Under the pieces are notes generated by a model. It saw only the letters and a list, made by a program, of their open reading frames with translations. It did not search any database and was not told where the DNA came from. A stretch of DNA of 64,000 bases from Diphasiastrum complanatum (taxonomy: Eukaryota; Streptophyta; Lycopodiopsida; Lycopodiales; Lycopodiaceae). Location of the stretch: contig CM055100.1 in assembly GCA_029204225.1 (NCBI GenBank), positions 54,433,597 through 54,497,596 of the forward strand, in the 5' to 3' direction. Positions 1 to 9,447 of this stretch are shown in pieces (positions within the stretch are counted from its first letter, which is position 1; each line of letters begins with the position of its first letter). The translations under genes and the position numbers were made by a program.

Positions 1-317
1 TGTACATGGTCATAATTAATGGTTGTAGGCCTAAACACTTGATGGTGGATTTGTATGGGTCTATCAGTGAGTCATTGGAAAACTGGATGACGTGGCCCAG
101 ATAGGATGCAGAGGTGTCCAGTGAGGTGTCACAATGCACTACTAGTGGTGCATGGGCCTTGGAGGGTATAAGTATACCTATTGGGCTCTCACTAGTGTAT
201 GTTTGATAGCATGACCGGTGGCAAGATGCTGATGGTGTGATGCCATACTCCTCTTTGTGATTGATCTATAGCTTGGGGGCTAGATCCGTTCGATCTAGGT
301 TTGGTTGGGTTGGTTTG
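1..317 (+). mobile_element. LTR-E fragment, 3' portion
   Basis: This is an LTR piece in + orientation. It contains the promoter-like string GGTATAAGTATACC near 167-180 and a 3' end rich in GGTTTGGTTGGGTTGG at about 300-316. The same TATA-to-end segment recurs at 8473-8640, inside a chromovirus integrase. The first 49 bp reappear inverted at 318-366, so the LTR is folded head-to-head. The family resembles LTR-A in layout (LTR start TGTCATG, similar 3' end), which suggests a chromovirus, but no coding sequence is attached here. Confidence 0.6.
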
Positions 318-469
318 TCCACCATCAGGTATTTAGGCCTACAACCATTAATTATGACCATGTACACATAAGGGTCCCAATTCCCTAATAGTCACAATTA
401 ACTTATGGGTTGTTGGTCTATTGGTCCCTAGCGTGGACACGCTACCCGAGACCAGTCATGGGCATGACA
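318..469 (-). mobile_element. LTR-E fragment, 5' portion, inverted
   Basis: Read on the minus strand, this starts with TGTCATGCCCATGACTGG at 469 and runs to 318. Its last 49 bp are a near-perfect inverted copy of bases 1-49. The minus-strand interval 56756-56520 is a diverged copy of the same LTR start. Together with 1-317 it accounts for nearly a whole LTR broken by an inversion, with the 49 bp overlap present twice. Confidence 0.6.
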
Positions 470-759
470 GTTGTCGTGTTGATTGCTTCAGATTATAGAT
501 ACTCTTGTGCATTCCGCATGCATAGGTAGGAAGTGATTCGGAGGTATAACCTGGAGGTTGATCCATGTAGACCTCTTCGTCTAATTCTCCATGTAGGAAT
601 GTTGTCTTCTCATCAACGATGTGAATCATGAGGTCGTATGCACCTACATATGCAAATAGTAGGCATAAGAAAGCATGTTCACCATTGGAGAGAAGGTCTC
701 ATTGTAGTCGATGTTGTACTCCTAAGAAAAACCATTCGCTACAAGTTTGGCCTCGTATC
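470..759. other. No gene seen
   Basis: This is a 290 bp stretch between LTR pieces. Only short reading frames occur, with no recognisable motif, and I see nothing in it. Confidence 0.5.
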
Positions 760-1244
760 TGTTGTGGGTATTTCCTGCCCAATAATAAACAAGTGGATCC
801 CACCACTTAAAATATTGTTGGCCAAGCCTTAATTAGTGGACCCCACCACAGTACAGTGTATAGTAGGATAATAAGTGAGAAGGCACTGGCGTCCTGCATG
901 TGTAAGCCCAACCCAATGAGCACAAGTAGCAAGTTGTAATGCCTAGGAATAAGAGACTAGGGGCTTAAAACCCTAAAATGACATTAGAGGCCCTAAGTCA
1001 AGTTGTAAATAAAAAAGGTAAAAGGGCCCAACTTAGAACTCACATAAATCATGTGATTGTCCTTGTGCTTTCTTAGTTCCATTAAATTTAAGTTTGTTTA
1101 TTTTAAAGGCATGGATTAGAATCCTTGCCCCAATGAAGTGGCCAATGAGAGTGAAGAGGCTCACCTCTAAAATCTATAAGAGAGAGCCATTTCCTTTGCA
1201 TTGTATCTCCATCCATCTCCTCTTAATAAAACTCTCTTGGTTTT

Positions 1245-1248
<4 letters not shown>

Positions 1249-1330
<82 letters not shown>
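1249..1330. repeat. (TC)n microsatellite
   Basis: This is an uninterrupted TC dinucleotide run of about 41 units inside LTR-F copy 1. The long Leu-Ser and Glu-Arg reading frames over it are artefacts of the repeat. Confidence 0.95.
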
Positions 1331-1333
<3 letters not shown>

Positions 1334-1390
1334 GGAATAGAATAGCTTTGGGTAGGCGCTCGAGCCCCCAAAGCCTTTCTCAACCTAGGT

Positions 1391-1392
<2 letters not shown>

Positions 1393-1434
<42 letters not shown>
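1393..1434. repeat. (TC)n microsatellite, second tract
   Basis: This is a second TC run of about 21 units, 62 bp after the first, followed by a decaying CT-rich stretch to about 1475. Confidence 0.95.
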
Positions 1435-1436
<2 letters not shown>

Positions 1437-1546
1437 CTCTCTTTCTCCTCTCTCTTCTCTCTACTCTCTTTCTTCATGCTATGTAGGTGAAGATGAGGTT
1501 GCCGCTCCTAGCGACGAACCCCCATGCTACATCGACAACACAACAG

Positions 1547-1564
1547 TGGTGCTGTTGCCGGGGA
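1547..1564 (+). promoter_or_regulatory. Primer binding site of LTR-F copy 1
   Basis: The string TGGTGCTGTTGCCGGGGA sits directly after the LTR end. It resembles TGGCGCCGTTGCC-type primer binding sites of plant gypsy elements. The better preserved copy 2 has TGGCGCCGTTGCCAGGGA at 36138-36155. Confidence 0.55.
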
Positions 1565-2060
1565 GCGCCACACACTCGCTTCGTCGCATAGTTTTCTTAG
1601 TCTCTTTCTCTCTCTCCCTCTCTCTTTTCTTCTCTTTCACCATTTTTTTTCACCTAAAAATCAAAATTTTTGGGGTTAGATTAGTGTGAGCTAGTGTTAG
1701 TTTTGCCGTTTTTTTTGAGATTTTGCCATTTTTGTGTTGATTTTTTGTTTGGAAGAGTTGTAGGGAGAGATTGTGAGGTGAGAGGATCAGATCCAAGCAC
1801 CCAATCCTTTCGTTAATCCATAAAATCCATAAAAATAAAAAAAAGAAGAAGCTCATAATCTATTTTTGGAGGGAAAAAGAGAGCCAAAATCCCATCAGAT
1901 TTTGATATCTCAAAAACCAATGGGCATGAACCTTTGCATGACTGGCAGCAGCTCCAGGGTACTGTCTCAGACCTGCATAGAAGCGGTCAAAAAGATGGTG
2001 ATGAAGCTAAAAAATTTAAAGTGTATGAAATGGATATTGGACTTATGCGCAAATAGTAAA
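1565..2060 (+). mobile_element. LTR-F leader fragment
   Basis: The stretch 1865-2000 is closely similar to 36388-36500 (shared strings include GCAGCAGCTCCAGGGTACTG and CATCAGATTTT). It is therefore untranslated leader of the same element. The homology stops near 2000 and no gag follows, so copy 1 is truncated. Confidence 0.6.
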
Positions 2061-2466
2061 TAGGTACCTTATGGGCGTCTACAGGTGCGCACTAATTAGA
2101 TATGCAAAAACTAAAAAAAGAAAGTGTCACGATTGGGTTCAATGAAATTTATATACAGAATATGTTATCCCACACGTGTGGAGTCAACCTTGAAATCCAC
2201 GTGTTGAATTTGTATTGGTAAAATTAAATGCATGGACAAGTGACATCATATTATTCCTTGACCTCTGACACGTTAGTGACCATCATCATTAGGTTCTGAC
2301 ACGTGTCAGGAACTGAGTGAACTGTCAACTAATAGGCACATGCCATGTGTTTCATGCCTCTCATTGTGCCAAAATGTGCACTTCACCGATATGGGTATGT
2401 ATTTATGTAAACCATTATTCCAAAATATAGTTCAAAAAAATTATTGTTAAAAAAGAAACTATAAAT
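2061..2466. other. No gene seen
   Basis: This is AT-rich spacer containing several ACACGTG/CACGTG-type strings (around 2174, 2199 and 2300) but no reading frame or repeat that I can assign. Confidence 0.4.
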
Positions 2467-3761
2467 ATGAGACACCTTCCTCATTTTCACAACCCTATCT
2501 TCTGCGCCACAGTAGATACACTAGCTACGGTCAGAGCTAATGCAGAAAGTATGTCATTTGCCATGGATTATATGAATACAACACTTTTTCCGTATAGTAT
2601 AAGAGTTTCTGATTTAGATATTGCATGGATTCCATACAACTTACTAACATACGTATGGAAGGGTGATAGACCATTTGTAGCTAGACGCAAGAGATTTTTG
2701 AATAATATGTTAGAAATCACTATAGAATTTTGACTGTTGAGGAGCAACGTAGGGACAATTTATTGAACATAGATTCAAAAATCATTTCAGGCGAGATGGT
2801 CTTTGTATTCTTGCTTTATGAACATACAACTGTTTCAATGCCTGTTGACTCACAAGAGGCCATTCTATGCTATATGAAATAAACGAGGTTGAGGAGCAAC
2901 CAATAAATGAAGAAGAAGAAAAAGCACTCCTTGCAGCAATTCTCTGAGTCATCTCCAGAAACCAGTGAGGCAAACGAGACAGAGCTGCAAATCAGGAGCC
3001 TCTATCCAATCATCATCAATGGCAGAGAGTACATTTTTTTTCATGATCTACAACATATTCTCCATCTGCGAGAGGACGGACTCCTGAGTTCTCTAATAAA
3101 ATTGCAGAATGGAGCCAATACCTATGATCACACAATGATTGATGATACATTCCAAAAGTTGTCCCCGAAAAATGAGGATGCCACATGCGAAATAGCATTG
3201 GCAAGAATTTTGACAGAGCTCCAAAATGTCGGCCCCCCTCTTGAGCTGACTCACCATGAGCCACAAGAGTACAATTTCACTCAACTGGAGGGAAAACAAT
3301 GAAGCATTAACCTGAGTGACACTGTAGAAGCCGATGAGGGGACACATGATGCCATTGAAATTGATGCTTATGCAGCTAGAGCAAAGGGAGTAGCCAGAGA
3401 GAGTGACTCCAAGGATGCTTTTTTGGTGCACTACGTTGGACACTTCCCGGAGCAGTACATCTACTGCATTAGCAAAAAGTATAGTCCTAATGGAGATGAG
3501 GAGTTGCTAAAGTGAAAATCATTTTCCAAACATATTGCACAGGTGGAGCTAGCAAAAGGTTACAATAAAACATACTGTGTTTTAAGAAGCGCAGTTGTTA
3601 ATGATCTGAGCTCAAGCTTTGAGTCAAGGCTAGTGATTGGAGCAGCCACTAGCCCATTTTCCAATGAATCTGATGCTCATATTCTTGCATCGGAAATTTT
3701 AAAGCCTACTCTATTGTCAAGTGAGAGGAAGGCTATTATGTACCAAAAACTCAATGAATAA
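2467..3761 (+). pseudogene. Unrecognised broken gene, about 400 codons
   Basis: I do not recognise this protein. Reading begins at 2467 (MRHLPHFHNPIFC), shifts frame near 2725 into ILTVEEQRRDNLLN, then continues in one frame from 2907 to 3761. That last frame is interrupted only by TGA at 3300-3302 and TGA at 3513-3515. Across the stops the composition stays protein-like and acidic, for example KDAFLVHYVGHFPEQYIYC and ESRLVIGAATSPFSNESDAH, which argues for real ancestral coding. There is no visible signal peptide, zinc finger or retroelement catalytic motif. It lies between LTR-F leader and a gypsy integrase scrap, so it could be a captured host gene or an accessory retroelement ORF. Confidence 0.45.
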
Positions 3762-6362
3762 AAGATGTTTGCAATTGTGTGTTTCAAAATTGGTGTTGTT
3801 CTCTTTTTGCTCATTATGTTTGAAAATTATAAATGCTAATTTAAATCTAAACTTCTTGGATAATCACAAAAAGGGTATCACGGAGGAGCACGAAAACTGA
3901 CCATTTGACTTGGTCAGAAGTGCCATTTTCGCTCTCCTGCATGATCCACGCAGCAAATAAATCATTCACATGGGAAAAGAATATAAGAAGGGGGGGGAGG
4001 GGGGGCTTCTATAAAAAGGACCAGAAGAATGAGTTTTGGAGAACGAGTTTTGAATTGCAAAAAGAAGACGTGAGAGAGCAAGAACTATTTGTGTGAGAGT
4101 ATGTTCTACACTTTTCAGTAGGAACTTGTTCTATGAAACTACTATGAGAGTGTAACTCTGTGAGAACACAGGGAAGTGCCATTACATTGCATCACCTTGT
4201 TGCAAGAAGCCAGTTTGAGAGGATCATACAGAGTGAAGACCTGCCTCAGAAAACTACCTACAATCAGATTCTAAAAGTGAAGATAGAACAGTATGGAGTG
4301 CCTTTATCCATAGTTCAAAGGAGACAAAGGAGTGAGGTCTGTTTTTTTTCCCTTGCTTCATCAGAAGCAAAAAATGAGAGCTAGACCATTGTTGTTGCCA
4401 AAGTGGAGGTCTTCACTGCTATAAGTGCTAATCATGAAGAATTGAGACCATCGCTATCATAGCTATCTGGATCGTGGAGGTCACTATCGTATTTCACTCA
4501 CTAACCATCATCAAGTCAGATAGCAGCTACTCAACACGTACGGATACTGATCGAGAGTATGGAGGATAGCTGAAAAAGCGCTGATCCAGGGCCAATCTAT
4601 GCAAGAATGAATTAACTTATCCATACTTTCTAGCGATGGAGGTCCGTGACCAAGCAATGACGACTGTCAGGACATCTGTCAACAAAGATATTTCATAGTA
4701 GAAAGGATCGCGATGACCATCCTGAAGGCAACGTTCAACACCTGTCAACCCTGAAGACAACTTCAATCAATGATTGCTATTGTACATGACATCTGATGAA
4801 ACAATTGATTCTGGGGGTTGGAAAGCACCGCATCAAACTTGAGATCGTTTTCTACAACTGCTCATCGCATATTTGAAGTTCTCCATCATGTGTTTCCAGT
4901 TATTTGCTACTGAAAAGATGGAAAAGCAATTCTCCATACCTACATCTGATCAAGAACGGAATTCTGATGTTTAACTGCTGATCAGAGAGCGCTGCACATG
5001 TATGATTATTTTAGCATCAAAAAGAAAATTCTTTGTTACAATCTCTGTTAGTTCACCTAGCACCATCGCAGACCTGCAACCAAAGTAAAAGACACCTCTA
5101 GTGCACCATCACTGTTGACAGTTTCTCATGCATGCTATTTGAGCGAGGTTGAGGATGATGAGTACAGCTCAGAGCTCCATCGATGTTTAATTCTGACAGA
5201 ACTTTAATCTGAGTATATGCTACTTGAGTTCCTTCAACGTGGTTGAGTGCTGGACTCTAACTGGCAGATTGAGAGCTGCTTTCTGAAGTCTGTTGTGGTG
5301 GATTAATTCTAAGATACCAAGACTACTGACTCTAGAGCTCAGACCATCGCTGCCTCTAACTAGTCTACGGATCACCAACGTTGTCAAAAGAATCATCATT
5401 GCCTCAAAATCATTGAAGCTGAGTGTTATGGCTAACTGAGTCAGAAGCAAGGAAGAGTTGCCTCGCTGCAGCTGGACTTATCAGAGTACTGAATCACACC
5501 TCCTACTTACAATGTATGTATAGGCTTGCTGCCTGCTTATGGCCCTGCACCAAGCCATGATGTAGTTCCACATGAAATTCTACCACTTATCTGTGAACTA
5601 TTATCCGTATTCCTGAGTAATACCAGCTCTACAACCACAACTCGTGACTGAGATTTTCCTACTCAAAGGATCAGGGATTTCGATTCGGCATCGATGGTAC
5701 GTGTTACACCTTTATGACTTTGAACTCACACTGTTCATGTATGATTGCATATGTATAGTCTATTTCGTTTTCTCTAGAATGAATATTTTCATTTCTTAAA
5801 AGTTTAGATGTTTTTATGAAGAGAAAAACTTTTTCTTAATTTTTTTAAGAAAAGAAAAGAAAAATACAAAACATAAAAAGAAAAAAAAACAGGAAATCTA
5901 GTATGTGTTATTTCTAAAGATGGATAAACATTATGCTGAATCGTTGTGAAGTATATACAGTATGCTCTACATCTTTGATAAGGAAACGTTTTTACAGATT
6001 GTATGTTTAGTTGTGATATACTAAATCTTGGATGGATATCTAAAACTACAAGTGTGGATTATTGTGTATCTTGCTTAGATGAGAAGGCTATTTGTGAATG
6101 TTACGAATTGTTTTGAATTCGAAGGAAGTGCGTAATGCATAATGTCGATCAAGAAATGTAAAGCTTGTAAATAGTAATGTTTTGTATATACATGCACAAC
6201 TAAATTGTTTGAGCTCACAACTGGACGGATAGTGCGCTGGTTGTTGTTACTTCAAAAATTTGAATTTTAAGTTGTTGTTAGAAGGGGTCCGCAACATTTT
6301 TTAGTTGATCATCTTTCATGAATCCCTAGCACTGACAAACCAACAGAAAGTTGTTTCAAGTA
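3762..6362. other. Long non-coding stretch; one promoter-like site
   Basis: No reading frame of substance occurs in this 2.6 kb. A G-run followed by TTCTATAAAAAGG at about 4007-4019 looks like a TATA box, and the 100 bp after it resemble an LTR R region, but no LTR boundary is found. A short perfect hairpin (CTGACCA / TGGTCAG) lies at about 3898-3918. 5820-5895 is A/T-rich simple sequence. The remainder shows nothing I can assign. Confidence 0.4.
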
Positions 6363-6661
6363 GATTACACCCCAGTTTGGGCCCGTGAAATCACTGAATA
6401 TCTCACTACTGGCCAAATTGATCCGAATCTACCTAAACCTGCTCAACGAGCATTGATTTATAAATCCGCTCCCTACACCCTCTGGACAATTGTATAAAAA
6501 AGGAACAGATGGAATTATTCATAGATGTTTCACCGAGGGAGAAACAACCCCCATCATTTCCCTCACCCATGAAGGAACTGGCGGAGGACATTTCTCATCA
6601 TAGATGACATCGCGAAAAATATTGTTGGCCGAATTCTGGTTCTGTTTCTTTAATCCCTCCT
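6363..6661 (+). pseudogene. Gypsy integrase N-terminal zinc-binding fragment
   Basis: The translation DYTPVWAREITEYL, then PAQRALIYKSAPYTLW, then (after a frameshift at about 6492) KKGTDGIIHRCFTEGET and THEGTGGGHFSS matches the spacer and H2C2 zinc-binding region that precedes the catalytic core of Ty3/gypsy integrases. It carries one frameshift and one TAG stop near 6600. The upstream RT and downstream catalytic core are missing. Pattern recognition is strong, although the domain is partial. Confidence 0.75.
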
Positions 6662-6929
6662 CCGCATTCAATTTTAACTTTGATTCTTATTCTTTCGTCG
6701 CATCAACTCCTACAAACACGTATTACCACAATTTTTTCCACACCTTCCATCACCACTCAAATTCCTATCCATGATCAACCTAGCTCTTCACAACTCCCCC
6801 CATGACATGAGCCCTATGTCCCTCCATTCACTAATATACCTCCCTTCAGTAATATTCCACCACACTACCCAGGAATGAATCCCTTCCTTTCCTAGGTCCT
6901 TGGAAGCAGCTCCCCCCTTCGGTGCAAAA

Positions 6930-7868
6930 GGCAATATGGGCTAATCACGATGCATGGACTTACCTTGCCCAGTCCATTGTCGATTACCAATTGTTCTGGG
7001 ACACAACGCTGTAGAAAAATCTTCTGCTGACCTAACAATTACAAGAAGCGGCACACGCAGTAAAGGAAGCCAATGAGCAAGCAGCACGAGCACGTCGAGA
7101 TGGACGAAATGCAAGAGAGAATGGACCAACTTCAAGCAGAGGCAAATAAAAAAGATACACAACTAAGCGCGGCAGGTTTACATTGCCCGATCTCAAGCAG
7201 TGCCGCACCCATAAAGCAAAAGTGCAAGCCTTAGAGCCACAACCAGGTTGGTGACGAACAATGTTTTTTGCAAATAAGTCGGCATTCTTATGCTACCTCA
7301 GTGCGCCAACTTATTTGCGGGTCAACCCAGAATACTGTCCCCTCAAAAGGCATGAACCTTTCACACCAGAGTTCACGGCCAACAAGATCTATTGGCCGCT
7401 ACTGACAGAGTATCTACAAATAGAAGATCCAGCCCGCGATCTAATTTCCAATTGTAGCCAATTTTACAAGTGGTACCACAGGTGTCTAGACAGGGATGTG
7501 CGCTATTTCACCGACAATTGCGGCCTTATCACCTTTTTGGCGCTCTTGGCAACTCATTGGGATCATTCATTACCTCCCATTCTGTTGGATATTAATAAGC
7601 CCTTGGTCACCGAGATGGATCACCTCAACGTGGCCCGGCTTTATTACTGTGCGGCCATGACAAGCACCCTACATGTCGACATGATGGAAATCTGGCAAAC
7701 GCATAGCTTCCTCCAGAACATGCTCCATTATTATGGCCCGCGGCCCTTTTTGAAGAAGCTATGGTGGCAAAGAGTTGCGTGCCATTAGAGTCACTCTCAA
7801 TAAGGAGACCTATGACGACACAACCTGACAAAGAGCAATTGCCATTGGCGTGGGACCGCCAATCCAAT
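6930..7868 (+). pseudogene. Accessory ORF before the polypurine tract, unknown function
   Basis: The clean part is 7261-7788, 175 residues with many aromatic residues (FYKWYHRCLDRDVRYF, VARLYYCAAMTSTLHVDMM). Upstream, another frame reads an Ala/Glu/Arg-rich helix (QEAAHAVKEANEQAARARRD). Downstream, a frame change gives KELRAIRVTLNKETYDD up to the polypurine tract at 7869. Its position, after an integrase fragment and just before PPT and LTR, is where some plant gypsy elements carry an extra env-like or mobile-domain ORF. I do not recognise the protein and give no function. Stops and frameshifts make it non-functional. Confidence 0.4.
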
Positions 7869-7880
7869 AAAGAGGGGGAT
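7869..7880 (+). promoter_or_regulatory. Polypurine tract of the LTR-J element
   Basis: The run AAAGAGGGGGA lies three bases before a TGTTG LTR start. This is the expected plus-strand primer of an LTR retrotransposon. Confidence 0.65.
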
Positions 7881-7882
7881 AA

Positions 7883-8293
7883 TGTTGTCCCTTATGTTAG
7901 CCCAACATAGGAATTATTGTGGCATGTGTTTTGTAAGCCCACAAGAAAATTGGATTAGGAAGACCTTATGCTTAGATCTTTTACTATTTAAGTTTAACTA
8001 TTACAAATAATCATTTGTAATGGTTCAACTTAGAAAGTCTAAGTTTAAGATTTAATTCCTAAGTTAAGTTAATTCCTAATTTCAAGTGAAGTTTAATTCT
8101 AAGCTAGTGCAAGTGCACAAGTTAATTAGCTTAAGTTGGACTTAGTCCCATAAGCATGTTTTAGCTTAGGCCCACCACTCTTTCCATATATGGAAGTGGA
8201 TTTGGGCCTCCAACAACACTTGTATTGGCTTGTGATAATAAAAACACTTTTTGAAATATCTTATGCATGCTACTTGTGTTCCCATTGGAATTA
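7883..8293 (+). mobile_element. LTR-J (3' LTR, truncated)
   Basis: It starts TGTTGTCCCTTATG after the polypurine tract. The body is TTAATTCCTAAG-rich with a TATATGG string near 8187 and an AATAAAA signal near 8237. It ends abruptly at about 8293, where chromovirus integrase sequence begins, so its 3' end was lost. Confidence 0.5.
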
Positions 8294-8472
8294 GAATACC
8301 TTGCAGTCTGTTAAGATCCAGAAAGTTGCTGATTTCTTGCACGATATGCAAGATATGTTGCAAGTGGCTAAGGATAGTATCCGAAGTGCTCAGGATAAAA
8401 ATAAGCACTATGCCGATCTTAAGAGATCTCCAAGAGATTTTAAAGTTGATGACTGGGTATATCTTAGAATTG
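8294..8472 (+). pseudogene. Chromovirus integrase C-terminal fragment
   Basis: It reads KIQKVADFLHDMQDMLQVAK and then KRSPRDFKVDDWVYLRI. This matches the integrase C-terminal (GPY/F-adjacent) region encoded on the minus strand at 12743-12620. The frame stops making sense exactly where LTR-E sequence (GGGCCTTGGAGG) starts at about 8473. It is the 5' half of a chromodomain-bearing tail whose 3' half resumes at about 8690. Confidence 0.75.
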
Positions 8473-8640
8473 GGCCTTGGAGGATATAAGTATACCTATT
8501 GGGCTCTCACTAGTGTATGCTTGATTTTGTGATTGGTAGCTACATGCTGCTAGTGTGATTCCGCTTTCCATGACTGTGATTGATCCATAGCATCCGTACG
8601 ATCTAGGTTTGGTTGGGTTGGTTTATCCACCACCCATTCC
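8473..8640 (+). mobile_element. LTR-E fragment inside a chromovirus tail
   Basis: It aligns with 152-325: same TATAAGTATACC, same CTATTGGGCTCTCACTAGTGTATG, same GATCTAGGTTTGGTTGGGTTGG. It replaces about 65 codons between DDWVYLRI and DTVGSDEDLSHLED of the chromovirus integrase. No target duplication is visible, so this is a recombination junction rather than a simple insertion. Confidence 0.6.
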
Positions 8641-8689
8641 CTTTGTTGTTGCTTTGTTTGGCATGCTTAGGATAGCATCCTGTCTGTAG

Positions 8690-8914
8690 GACTTTATAGA
8701 TACAGTTGGATCGGACGAGGATTTATCCCATTTGGAAGACTTGTCGCTTAGTGTACTTTTGGAATCTAAGAAAGTGCTCAGAAGCAGAGATACACAATTG
8801 AGAAATCGTTCTATCTTTGAGTGCTTAATTTGGTGGAAAGGTCGTACTGAGAATGATGATTCATGGGAGAGAGTTGATAGCATAAAGAAGAATTTTTCTA
8901 AGTTTAGTTTCTAA
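8690..8914 (+). pseudogene. Chromovirus chromodomain fragment
   Basis: After DTVGSDEDLSHLED it reads SLSVLLESKKVLRSRDTQLR, then SIFECLIWWKGRTENDDSWE. This is a chromodomain: aromatic cage residues and the WKG...SWE motif are visible, and the minus-strand copy at 12240-12420 matches closely. In chromoviruses this domain follows integrase and targets insertion to modified histones. The 3' LTR follows within 30 bp, and no functional protein can be made. Confidence 0.8.
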
Positions 8915-8942
8915 GGATAGAAGCAGTTTAAGGAGGGAAGAA

Positions 8943-9447
8943 TGTCATGTCCATGACCGGTACATAGGATTCAGTATACTCCTAGCTTTGGATACATGGT
9001 ACTCTAGTAAATCAAGCTGTTAGTTATGCCACATCATACTAGACGTGACCTGAATGTAACTAATATCCTTGTGAGGCCCAGAACACACTAAATGGAGTTA
9101 GTACAAGGTTTGGGACTTGTGCATTTGTAGAGTTATCAGTAGCAATTCTATGAATAGAGGATCCAAGCATAGAGACTCTATTATAGAGGAATCTATGTAT
9201 AGGAGAGTTAGGACCTTGCATGTCTATGTGCACAGGTGGTTCATGGCTCTATAAGAAGAGGCCAAACTCACCCTATTCCTCACATTGATCATTGGTTCAT
9301 TGCCTGGATATCACTCTACTTTCATGCTTCCTATTCCTTGGCTTGGGGGTTTGATTGAATGCTTCTACTTGGTTGGGTTGTTTCTCCATAGTGTGTTTTC
9401 CATTGTGTTTGTGTTTGTAAGCAGGATCTTGAGGAGCTTCCCTCATA
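8943..9447 (+). mobile_element. LTR-A, copy 1 (3' LTR)
   Basis: Preceded by the purine-rich AAGGAGGGAAGAA, it starts TGTCATGTCCATGACC and ends CTTCCCTCATA. It contains a CTCTATAAGAAGAGG promoter at about 9247-9261 and GCAGGATCTTGAGGAGCTTC at the 3' end. It is one of five copies (also at 11696, 17032, 20792 and 26320). The right boundary abuts the ParB-like pseudogene exactly, cutting its last recognised exon. Confidence 0.85.

Larger units (their letters stand above)
760..1545 (+). mobile_element. LTR-F, copy 1 (5' LTR)
   Basis: It begins TGTTGTGGGTATTTCC and ends just before a primer-binding-site-like string at 1547. It aligns along its length with 35321-36136, sharing strings such as GCATCCTG, AAGCCCA, CAATGAGCA and the CAAGTTG..TTGTAAATAAAA block. 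It has been swollen by two (TC)n expansions that are absent from copy 2. No coding sequence follows directly, only a leader. Confidence 0.6.

Noticed and set aside
1201-1689. 162-codon Leu-Ser and 87-codon Glu-Arg reading frames
   Set aside because: They are produced by the (TC)n microsatellite read in both directions and carry no real coding signal.
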